64,000 nt of DNA from Whalleya microplaca (lineage: Eukaryota; Ascomycota; Sordariomycetes; Xylariales; Xylariaceae): the NCBI GenBank assembly GCA_022497155.1, contig MU385725.1:620001-684000 (forward strand). The letters are read 5' to 3'. The notes below the pieces were generated by a model. The model was not told the DNA's origin and did not search any database. It saw only the letters and a list, made by a program, of their open reading frames with translations. Position 1 is the first letter of the stretch, and the number at the start of each line of letters is the position of its first letter. The position numbers and the translations under genes are program-made. This document shows positions 47,065-56,909 of the stretch, in pieces.

Positions 47065-49744
47065 AGTGGTTGTTTGAGCTGGGTGGGGCTCGAGAGGTAG
47101 CATTCGATCCAAGTGTACCTATCTACCTTCCTGCCTACCTGCGTCCATGGTTCCACCGCCCCCTTTTTTTCTCGCGATACATCGAACCAAACCACACGCA
47201 TGAGCGATATACATATGTACACTCCACATTCATCACATGGCGCCGGAGTTGATTTTGGTAGCCGGCCTGCATGCACGGGAAATTTGTTCAGTTTATGTTA
47301 TTCTTTTTTTATGGCGAAGGCATCATCGCATACATCCATACATACGTACAGATATACATGTTTTAAACCTCTTTCAGCTTCGTTTCTTGATCCTTTTGGT
47401 TTCCTTTTTCGTGCAAAGCGGGCATAGAGATAAAGAAAGACAAGAAAGCATTTGGCGGGCTGAATTGCTTTCTACCTACTTCGACGGGGAGACACAAACA
47501 GACTGGGGTGGATCATTGTGTTTGCAAGACGGGGGTTGTAGGGGATTGTCGGCTGATTGGTGGTTGGTATTGTCTTGTTAGAATGACGAGGGGTGTGACG
47601 AGGAGAAGGGGGAAGAGGAGGGATGGCTTTGGTTCATAGACATGTAGATAGATACCATGGTTATCGCATTTTGATTTTCGCTTCTGCTGAGATCGCTGTA
47701 GGGGTTGTGTAAATGCTTCCTTCGTGTAGGTGAAGGTCTAGTGGAGGTGTATGTGTAGAGGTGTACATGTAGAGGTAAATATGTAGATGTAGGCTTGTAT
47801 CTGTCTGCAGTCTTGTAATCTGGCTGGTTGATGCTTTGTCACATCGAGATATGCATATAAGCAAGACAATGCCCCGGGTTACCTCGAATAGTAATACCAC
47901 CCTAATGGTAATTACTATTTACACCTGTCTATATTAATAACTATCATGCGTGAAATTGTCATTTAAGTGCTGCCGATTCGCAACTAGTCAATTAAGTGTT
48001 GTAAAGTGTCCAAGTTATCTCCATCTAGAGGGTGGAAAGATCTGTCTCGAAACACTATTTCGCGGAGTTCCACAATAAAAAGGGGTAACTAACAGCTACC
48101 TACCCCTATTGTGACATAACTCCATATAGTGCTATTGAAATACAAGGTTAATGAAGCTTTATTAATATAACGCTTAGATTTGTAGAGTAGCAGATAGCCT
48201 GCCCTATATATATATATATATATAAATACCTACATATAATGTCCATGAGATGCCTTTATTGCGTCAGTCCTTGGCCGTTCCGTAAGCAGGATAAAAGTGC
48301 TGAGAAGACACTCTACTTTTCCTAGTTTGGCTTGTCGAAGGTGGTGAGTTATAATAAGCCTCCTTGTATACTTAACATGCCCTGGTCTACAGCAATCCGT
48401 TGGACATCAAAGCTTATGCCAGAGTTCTTTGTTGGTTCTGTATCCATATAAAGGCTGTACAAAGAGCAACACTTCTAGTTAGCCCTTAGTGAAATACTTG
48501 CGGTCTTTGCCTGCCTCGTATACTAACATCATGACAGCCTAGCATGTCTGCTAGGGCCGTCATATGTTTGGATCTATATCTGGAGAGCTTTTCTCCCCTA
48601 CCTCCATATATATTCCACGAAAACCCTCCCTGGTGTTAAGATACCAAAGCTGGCCGTGTATTCCAGATGCTGGTACTGTAACGCATCAGGTTCTGTGCCC
48701 ACATAGCGTGTGGTAGTAATCCACGGTTACAGGGCCACGGTCACAAGAGTTGGCGGATGTCAATGTGGACAGGGGTATAATAGAAGGGATACGCTGCTTA
48801 GACAATCACTGGACACTGGTAGGTGTAGAGTGGTGTTGACAGTATTGTGTAGTGCATAATAGTACGGCCTGGTAAACATAGGGGTACATTAGTAGTGAAA
48901 GAAATTGCTAGGTTCTTGGTAGTGCCTGGTGAATTTAGACACGTTTTTTATCGATTTGGCTCGGCTTGCTTCAAGGCTGGACATGGCTTAACTGGTTAGT
49001 ATGGTAGATGTTGAGCCAGCTAGATATTCGATGTATTTGAACGGTGAACAACAAACGGAGTAGTGGGAAACTCGTAACTATGTTTTGTCCCTTTCAAGCT
49101 GAAGAGGAGTGACCCGTTTGTCTGTCAAGTGCCATTTACTCTAGCTATTTTTCTGTGGAAAAGGGCCTAGTCCCTATGGCTCAGATATGTTTCTGTCGAC
49201 ATATAGTCGATCAGGTGGTCACCCATAAGCCTCCCCCTTCTCACAGCATAGATCAGGCTTCTTCAGGGTTAGAGGGGTAACGCAGTGTGCCATGAAAGAT
49301 CGTCTGAGCTAGAAATCTATGTGGTAGCCCCCTATCTTCATCCCTGGTAGTGTTCTTCAAAGGGGGGATCTGGGTTTCGTCGAATAACCTCAGGCTATTG
49401 CGGATACCTCCTGCTTCCAGCTATGTCGACTATCGACGAGATGCTGTAGCATTGTACATAAGTATTCTTGTACCTGTAAAATTTTTTCAGCACAGTTTTT
49501 ATTTGATGCAATCAGAAAACCCACGAACCTGTTCAGCCAGCTGCCACACAAAACTCCCGAATCTTTCCTTACCTCTTCCTCTTCCAACCCGCAAGCACCT
49601 CAACCTCTACAACCTCTACAACCTCCGCATACCAACACTCTCCTTTACGAGCATTGACAATACTACCGTATTGGCAATCATCTCCAAAGCACGCATCCTC
49701 AGCAATTCTTCATCAATACTCTTCTGCTCCTGCCTGCAACCAAG
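47065..49744. other. Gene-poor region with a TA microsatellite
   Basis: 2.7 kb. It holds imperfect direct repeats of a TGTAGAGGT word at about 47740..47800 and a short (TA)n run at about 48204..48224. Small ORFs have no motifs. It may contain relics of old elements, but none can be named. Confidence 0.4.
48204..48224. repeat. (TA)n microsatellite
   Basis: About ten TA units followed by AAATACC, in AT-rich intergenic DNA. Confidence 0.7.
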
Positions 49745-50151
49745 ATGAATCGCTATTGTCGCCCCAATTGCCCGGAGACTCGGCGGCGACGGCTTAGAGC
49801 GCGCCAAGAAAGAGCCAAGGAAATGGTCGATGATTTCCTTCCGCGCGCTATCTGGAACGAGATGCCAGAGGCGGATCAAGAGGCTTTGAAGGAGGAAATC
49901 TATCAGGAGCTGGACAACATGATGTAAGTACCTTCATTAGTAGTTCTCGGCATCCGTGGTGTCTTAGGGCTTATATGTGCACCCGCGGCGATGTATATCC
50001 ATGCCACGAACACAGTCAACACTCTGTTGCTTATGCTAACTTTCCTGTGTTCAGGGCTCAGGTGATAGATGTCATTCCTCGCGGCGAGAGAATTAACTAT
50101 GCTCCTTATGTCACTACAGCCATCCTAGCTGTATTTGACAGGCAGAATTAG
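49745..50151 (+). CDS. Small Arg-rich hypothetical protein, possibly decayed
   Basis: Exons 49745..49923 and 50055..50151 (131-bp intron) would give 91 aa starting MNRYCRPNCPETRRRRLRARQ. The segment continues as an acidic amphipathic helix (MPEADQEALKEEIYQELDNMM). The family is not recognised. Coding-like sequence in another frame continues downstream (50152..50452), so this may be the 5' part of a broken gene. The first exon has plausible codon use, but the second exon is weak. Confidence 0.35.
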
Positions 50152-50452
50152 GATCTCTGATTGGGGGAATCCACTCGATGATGATGATGATGATGATAAG
50201 TAGCCGGAAGCTGGGCCTATGGATCTTCATACAGTGGACGAACTCTTTCGGAAGCCTGGTGCTCCTGGTACTGCGAAGGCCTAGTCGTGGAGAGCATTCT
50301 TGCGGGATCTGGCAAGGGAGGACGAGGACGATGATAATGACGATGACGATGGACATGGATTCGTAGCATATCACATGAACCGAATGCTAGATACTCTTCC
50401 CCATCCCTCCAACTTGTGTACACCAGCCCCAGACTTCTCATGCACTCCATAA
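50152..50452 (+). pseudogene. Coding-like remnant with acidic tracts and two in-frame TAG codons
   Basis: One frame reads ISDWGNPL, seven Asp from a (GAT)7 run, then TAG (50201..50203). It continues with 26 sense codons (PEAGPMDLHTVDELF...), a second TAG (50282..50284), then SWRAFLRDLARED, an acidic tract and a terminal TAA at 50450..50452. The protein-like quality on both sides of each TAG suggests a broken C-terminal part of the upstream small gene. The joining frame is also off by one. Confidence 0.35.
50177..50197. repeat. (GAT)7 trinucleotide run
   Basis: Seven perfect GAT units encoding Asp in the coding-like remnant. Confidence 0.75.
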
Positions 50453-51520
50453 TGCAGGAAAGATTCACCATTTCCCCTTAGATACTTCAGAAGAATTATT
50501 GAGTTACATTACACCAACACTATTTCTATGCTGGAACCATGTGAACCATTAACCTACATCATGTAAATTACCCACCCTGCTCAATGTACCCACTGTAGAC
50601 AGCGTGGTACAGGTCTGCCAGTGATTAATTGCTTTGCCCGAGGATACCCTCTGCTAGACATATATCAGGGCCATCTTGACACAGCATCTTCATCTTTTTA
50701 CTTCCCCACACTCAGTCGCCCATACAGGCTACACATGCGCGCCCCTCCATCCCTTAGTCCCGCGCTCCATTCTACCACCTCTTACTCACCTCTGATTCGT
50801 CTCAATATCGCCTACCTCTTGATCCAGCATCTCTGGCTAGCTCCCAGGTCGTTGCAATGCGCCATCTTCTAGGATGTCCTCCATTGTCTGGGGTGTTCTG
50901 AATTGACTAGCCATCGAGTCCTCCCGGGGTATAGCTGATAGGCAGCTTCAATAGATATCAATACCTGCATATCGTATAGGGAAGATCTTTGGATCCAGGG
51001 TGTTGGAATTGATCACGAGCGTCGTATATAAATGTTGACAGACATTTAACCCTTTAGGTACCAGCAGTTAGCAGACAAGGCACTAGAAATAATGATACAA
51101 GATCCTATGGCGATTCGTATCTTTCATCTAGAGTTTCGAGCAGGCAGGATAGAGAGATACACGTTCCGTCCCGGTTCGCTAGGCAGATTGATGATTTAGG
51201 TAGTTAATGATAAGTAGTTCATGAAGAAATAAGAGATGAGTAGCATTGTCCCTTCGATCCCATCCAGGTCAAGAAAACTAGTTTATAAAATTCACAGCTA
51301 TAATGAAAATACATAATTCGGTCCCTAGCCAATCTTGTATTTTTCCTCTCACAAGCAAGTATTCCTTACAAATCACTAACTCACAATTCCAAGCTGCTCA
51401 TTTTTGTTGATACGAATTAAAGCATTGCTCTGTTGTGATCTTCTCCTGATTCCAAGTTCTCCAGAAAATTTCTTGTGATCCTCTTATCTTTGATGTGCCC
51501 TGAGCCCGCTGGGCGCTTGC
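50453..51520. other. Intergenic region
   Basis: About 1.07 kb with no supported gene. The 83-codon ORF at 50621..50872 has no motif. Confidence 0.45.
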
Positions 51521-52756
51521 CTACTTCGATACATTGCTTGTTTCATCAAGCACAGGCCCATTAAACTCGAAGGACAACGTATCATCCGAGAATGTCCCTG
51601 AAGTATAGGACGAGTCTGATTCTGTGATAGTTTCGGGATATAAAGTGGAAAATAATCCTTCTGAGCCTGCCAGAGGTTTGAAATCTCCAAATGAAATATC
51701 TCTCCCATTCAAGCCCAAGAAATTGTATGTGTCACAATTTGCTACATCGTAGAAAGACATGTCTGGTTGTGTAGCCGCAGATGATGTTTCGACTTCAGCT
51801 CGCAGTTGCCGTTGATATGTTTTGTCACTGGGAGGAACAGAGCCGGAAGATTCAGCCTCGAACTCGTCAAAGATCTTGTCTGTGAGTGTTTCCATGAGTT
51901 TGTAAATATCATCCCGGTCCAACTTGACACGCTTATGGGTATTTAGAGTCTCAGAAATCAACTTAGAGCTCTTCTTGTCCCATAGACTCCGAATCAGTGG
52001 TATCATCTCCTCTGCGTAGTTTCCTACGTATGGTGATGTTGGCGGATTTGTATTGGGGAAGATAACGCGCCACAGATCGCACCACTGTTCCTCGGTTGTC
52101 TTCCCCCTGCTGGGATTGAAACTCAGAGTCTTTTTCTGATCCTCAGAAATCCCGTCAAATGCTGGGTCTGGTCGACTGACACATTTCCTGTCTTGTATAT
52201 GCTGATCGCGAGAGATCGGCTCGTTGAAAACGTGGAAGCAGACAGGACAGTAGAACTCTGGTTGTCTATGTTTTCTGTAAACATGTTGTTTGACGTCCTT
52301 AATCCGCCGTAGGAGGTTGGTCCGGCAGTCTGCATACTTGTGATTGTCCATTTTGTAGAATGGACATGCTAGAGATCGCCTCCCAGGATCACAACCATCC
52401 TGTGGTTGTTGATCAAGTGAAGATGAATGCTGGAGTCCACCCTCAAATCCACAATTAGCCGCTGGTCTTTTACAGCCTCTCTTAGCTAGCGATCTCGATG
52501 GTAATGATTTTAGAGGATGGCTACGGTCCTCGAACTCGGCTATATTCGGGCATTGTTGAGGCTCAGAGTTCACAGACACGGGATCCTCCCGCAAATCATT
52601 TCGCGCACTATATAATATAGAAGCGCTTCTCGGGTCTAAGTCGTTTGATGACCTTTCCATATATACCCAATCGTCTTGGGCGTATTCATACCGGCTGGGA
52701 GAGCTAGTTCCAGCTGGAATATTGTCCCAATCTTTATCTCCGTTGGAAGAGCCCAT
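51521..52756 (-). CDS. Fungal zinc-finger protein (CPF...C / C2H2-like pair), paralogue A
   Basis: Coding frame 411 aa from ATG at 52754..52756. The frame stays open upstream to about 52864 without an ATG, so an extra 5' exon is possible. Residues about 130-200 hold the zinc-binding block: CPFYKMDNHKYADC, then VKQHVYRKHRQPEFYCPVCFHVF and ISRDQHIQDRKC. It is followed by a conserved segment with WCDLWRVIFP and SPYV and a helical region. The C-terminal acidic-hydrophobic tail (SDSSYTSGTFSDDTLSFEF) resembles an activation domain. This family is abundant in filamentous fungi and of unknown role, presumably nucleic-acid binding. Head-to-head with a related gene. Confidence 0.68.
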   Translation of the reverse strand: MGSSNGDKDWDNIPAGTSSPSRYEYAQDDWVYMERSSNDLDPRSASILYSARNDLREDPVSVNSEPQQCPNIAEFEDRSHPLKSLPSRSLAKRGCKRPAANCGFEGGLQHSSSLDQQPQDGCDPGRRSLACPFYKMDNHKYADCRTNLLRRIKDVKQHVYRKHRQPEFYCPVCFHVFNEPISRDQHIQDRKCVSRPDPAFDGISEDQKKTLSFNPSRGKTTEEQWCDLWRVIFPNTNPPTSPYVGNYAEEMIPLIRSLWDKKSSKLISETLNTHKRVKLDRDDIYKLMETLTDKIFDEFEAESSGSVPPSDKTYQRQLRAEVETSSAATQPDMSFYDVANCDTYNFLGLNGRDISFGDFKPLAGSEGLFSTLYPETITESDSSYTSGTFSDDTLSFEFNGPVLDETSNVSK

Positions 52757-53347
52757 GCTAAAATTGTCGAAATCTGTCACATTGTCTGGTGATTCATTAC
52801 CTCGTTCGGGCGATCGACTGGGCCTCTCGTTATGGCTAGGACAACTCTGGTGTTTATGGTACACTAGACTCCGTATCAGTGAACTTGTTCAATTAAGCCA
52901 TGGAAAAAAAAAAGATATCCATGATTAGGTGCTTCATTATCTGCGACATACTGTGAATTCCATAGTTTGCCTCAGCGGATTCTTGGGTAGTAGCTTGAAG
53001 CATTTTCGTGACTTTGAGTGTAAGATAAAACCGTGAGAGGTATGGTGAAGATACGAAGGTGAAGATGATGGGCGCCGTGCATGAACAGGTGCTCCGTTAA
53101 CGACCCAGGAATTGGGGGTGACCGGCGTACACATAAGCTCCAGAAGCACCACTGTGCCTGTGCCAGTGCCTGTGCCAAATAGGTAGTTTTCATATTCCGA
53201 TACCTGACCGAAGCGAACAAAGTCAGCTCTTGATTCATCTTGCAAAGACAATGCATACTTCATATGTCACGCAAATTTCAAAAGTTATCTACTCTCAGCA
53301 CAAGAAGGAATCAGATTGAGTTTAGGGTCACTTAAGACAATCTAGCC
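52757..53347. other. Shared upstream region of the zinc-finger paralogues
   Basis: 591 bp between the two start codons. The part up to 52864 is open in the frame of paralogue A and may be coding. The rest holds no recognised element. Confidence 0.4.
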
Positions 53348-54386
53348 ATGGATGAGTACCCTCTTCAGAGCGCAAGCGCAGAATGGCAAGGATTTGAACT
53401 CGAATGTTCGGAGGAATTATCGCTTGTCACGCATGACGACGCAACATCGGAGTATCGGAGCTTAGATCAAGAATATACCCACGTTTTCATAGGAGGGGGG
53501 GGACAAGTTGACAGAATTGGGGCTGAGGGAATTCCTGAGGGAATTCCTGGGCTTTCAATGGAATTGGGGAACTTGTAAATTGGCAAGGAGCTGTCCCTCG
53601 TTAAGCTCGGTGAACCGGCCTACATCTCCAGACCATGAGGCTTGCTCGCCCATGACCAAACAGGAGGCCTCTGCAAATGACGAATGCGCCACATATGGAG
53701 AAAGACCTGGCATGACTGGAGAAGCGTTCGCCTGTCCATTTTACCGTCAAAACCCAGCTGGAAACTTAGCTTGCCTCCGACAGCTCAATCTCCGCAGTGT
53801 TCAGGATCTTATACAACACCTGTGGGATGTGCACCGGCAACCGCCACACTGTCCCATCTGTTATGCTACATTTAGCACAACCGAGGTGTGCGATACACAC
53901 ATCAGAAGCAAACTGTGCACTCTTCAGGAAACACCGCGCTCTCAAGGCCTGACCATAGAACAGATGGAAGAAATATTTGAGGAGCCCCCTACACCCATAG
54001 CACGTGCTGTGGAATGGTTCAGGATTTGGGGGATTGCCTTTCCTGGCGAGGAGCCACCACTCCGACCCTACGTTTCGGGTGGCATTGAGTCTGTACTCTG
54101 TGAAGTTCGAGAATTCTGGTCGGGCCATGGACAGAGCATCATTCTAGGTTTTTTGAAAGAGGAAGGGTTGCACAGCGGTAGTGGGATAGATGAAGGCCTT
54201 AAGTTAGAGGCATTGCAAGACGATATCTTGCATCGAATGATCAATCGGATCATTACGTGTAATAGACATGATAACAGCGAGGAGATGCAAGGGCCTAAAC
54301 ATACGCAAGCCGCAAAATTTATAGCTTCACTAGGCCAGCCTCCCCGGATATGTCTCAAGGACGAAGATAAAAGGTTTTGTCCATGA
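53348..54386 (+). pseudogene. Fungal zinc-finger protein, paralogue B, with frameshift at an 8-G run
   Basis: ATG 53348 opens a frame of 76 codons that goes out of phase near the poly-G run at 53495..53502. The following frame then runs to TGA 54386. The second frame holds ACPFYRQNPAGNLAC, LIQHLWDVHRQPPHCPICYATF and CDTHIRSKLC, then WFRIWGIAFP and RPYV, matching paralogue A block by block. One G fewer in the run would keep a single frame of about 345 codons. This may be a real frameshift, phase-variable length change or a base-calling error; no GT-AG intron explains it. Confidence 0.6.
53495..53502 (+). repeat. 8-G homopolymer at the frameshift
   Basis: Run of eight G in the 5' coding part of paralogue B, at the point where the reading frame changes. 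A tandem 12-bp repeat GAGGGAATTCCT follows shortly after, at about 53526..53549. Confidence 0.7.
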
Positions 54387-55334
54387 GACTATATGTAAAC
54401 GCGGGGAGGGGGATTGAGATCGGAGGAGTCGCACTGTGTGGTTACAACATTTCTTATCAATATTGTTCAGGCGTTCATCTAATATGGGGAAGTTTATTTC
54501 ATATCCTGCCGTCTCTAATTGATCACACTCGGGTTTCTTTTGTCATTCTCAGTAGTTCTCTACAATTGCTACTTGTTCACCGTGAAGAAATATTCTTTTA
54601 TCATAGTATACGGTATAGCTTTTACGATAGGGGTAGTTGCTATAGACCAATTTGCCTTACGGAGCTCCGAAAAACAGTGGTCTGGAGAACTTATTACTTG
54701 GTTGAGAATTTTTAACAACTACGGGAAGACTATTTATATTAATACAACACTCATTTTATGCTGACAACTTAGTTGTGATGACGGTACCACCTAAATAGCA
54801 ATTATATAATGACAGTGATAAAACTTTAATTTGTGAAGTTGTATGCTAGCTGATAGATTTGCCAAATATACCAATGGTAGTCTTGATAAAACCCAAGAGA
54901 ATTGCAACTTTTAAGGTGTTATCTTTAACTATGTCATGGGAATATAAACTTCTCGGTGAACGTGGATATAAGTGAGATTAAAATAATAAATGTATATACA
55001 TACATTCCAAACAATATCGAATAATAGCCAATAGTATCTAAAATATGTATTCTTGCATCTCGTGTAGCTTCTAACAGGTCTTGGCACTAATCCTCATCTC
55101 TCATGTCCTCTCAAGTTACTAACACAAGAATTGCGACAACAAACTTCAAGGCATTTTCATTTTAAATGTCGACTTTAGTGCTTTAAATGAGGGCCTCGTC
55201 CTCATAAAAAGAACTGCCGTGATAATATGTATGAAGAATAGCACCCCCAAATTTCGATGCCTATGTGTTAACATACGCCCTATAGGGCTGAGTAGAGTAC
55301 GGGCCTACGTATGGCCGACCGCCTATACATGTAT

Positions 55335-55464
55335 ATATAAGGTGGCTTGCCACCTTCCTATAGCTTCACCTTGCACTAATCAAATCACTATACTCCTCAT
55401 TACTTTGTCCCATATTGAAACTATGTAATCCTTTAATTACCCCTTTACGCAAGCCACCCTATAT
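55335..55464. mobile_element. MITE-like foldback element, about 130 bp
   Basis: Terminal inverted repeats of 16 bp: ATATAAGGTGGCTTGC at 55335..55350 and GCAAGCCACCCTATAT at 55449..55464, with one mismatch and a perfect 10-bp core. The interior is AT-rich and noncoding. I could not identify a clear target duplication. The size and structure fit a non-autonomous DNA element. Confidence 0.5.
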
Positions 55465-56567
55465 GTAGATTTGGCTTCACAACTACGTAGCCTATTAACT
55501 GTAGTTTGAATAAAAAACAGAGATCCAGTTTAAGGGTCTATAGCTATCTTTTATATACTTCACTCTATGTATAAGATTCTGGTGTCTAAGTGATTCTGAG
55601 GCGAAGCTTTAAGCACCTGAACTCTTTTACATGATCAATGCTAACAAGCTTACAAAAGCCACGACTGTTCTTTTGCCTAGTCCTATCATGTATAGGATAA
55701 GTTATTACGAGAAACCAGTTACTAAGGGTATACTTATTGGATTCGTTGCTATATATTTACCTACACTGTACACTGGTGAAGCATGCAATTACTAGCAGAC
55801 GAGTTCACACTACCTGAGGTGTTCATTACATGCGAATCTCCCTGTAAGATGTGTCATAGTATATATAAGGCTTGGGAAAAGTATAATGACGTTGTATTTG
55901 GATGTGATGCCTACGTCACAAAACGACCAAGTTGTAGAGACCTCAACGATGGTATACACAAAGCTTGAGCTTTACAAGCCTATTTAAAGACTAACATTAT
56001 ATCTATATCTTTTATCCGTAAGCAGTTCGTACGGTATGATCTCCCATTGCCATTCCTATGCCCACGCTCAATGAACATCCGTTGGGCTTCATACTATCTA
56101 TGTAGACTCTGTTTTGGCATTGGCTAGGCGTATTGCAGCCTAACAAGAATCAATATTGACGGAGTGTTGTGGCTCCTATGATTCAATATAATCCAGTTAC
56201 CTTGGCACAGTAGTGGAGATCTAACTGGAAGTGGTGGAATCAACGAGGCATCATGCAGTCACCTGCGGTGAAAGGGATGATCAAAAGTTCAATGTATGCA
56301 TGCAGACGTGTAGTAGATTCGTGCATAAAGCCAGTTGATAGGCATATGTTACGAGATGCAGCAAGGGACTGGAGTCCAGATTATCTAGCGCAGTGCTGCC
56401 TGCTTTCTCATGCCCCTATCCCTTGACGATGCATAGTATGCTGCAATGCTCCACCGGCGGTGATGAGTATGATTGATCTGATCTGTTTGACTTCGCTTCT
56501 AGTGCTGACAGGCTCACAACTTTAGTGCGGGGGTTACTCCAACTGATGCCTATTCAGTCCAATAGGT

Positions 56568-56766
56568 GCGCTTCCGATTGGCTCACGTTATCTGGGATAG
56601 GGGCGCTGCCGAATGACTCAGCCCTGTAGTCTGCGGCTCAGCAGAATTGCCAAGATGCCTACATGATCCTACGCAGATCCTATAGTTGCCTCAATAGTTG
56701 GTCATTGTAGGCAACCTAGCTGCGCTTCCGATCGTTAGAGTATATTAATCGATTGCGTTTCCGAAA
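56568..56766 (+). promoter_or_regulatory. Four copies of a GCGCTTCCGA-like word upstream of the AAA+ ATPase
   Basis: GCGCTTCCGATTG at 56568, GCGCTGCCGAAT at 56603, GCGCTTCCGATCG at 56722 and GCGTTTCCGAAA at 56755, all on the plus strand and within 345 bp of the ATG. The repetition in one orientation suggests a binding site or an old duplicated element. Confidence 0.4.
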
Positions 56767-56909
56767 TGTCTATGTTTTTCCAAAGTTTAATCGTAAAGCC
56801 CCAAAGCCTTTACCTGCACCTTGGACTCCCGTCTATCACTTGCCTCCAATCTATCCCGACCTTCAACTCTTTCTCCGTTGTATAATCTAAACCATCTCTC
56901 CAAGTCAAG

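Larger units (their letters stand above)
54387..56909. other. AT-rich gene-poor region with a foldback element and promoter repeats
   Basis: 2.5 kb. It is strongly AT-rich up to about 56000, with a MITE-like foldback at 55335..55464. A 61-codon Cys-containing ORF at 55783..55968 has no motif and is not called. The last 350 bp is more GC-rich and holds four copies of a GCGCTTCCGA-like word before the AAA+ ATPase. Confidence 0.5.

Noticed and set aside
51484..51708. 74-aa ORF at the 3' end of zinc-finger paralogue A
   Set aside because: Shadow frame of the true coding sequence.
53508..54386. Independent 292-aa gene starting at TTG 53508
   Set aside because: No ATG start; better explained as the frameshifted continuation of the gene opening at 53348.
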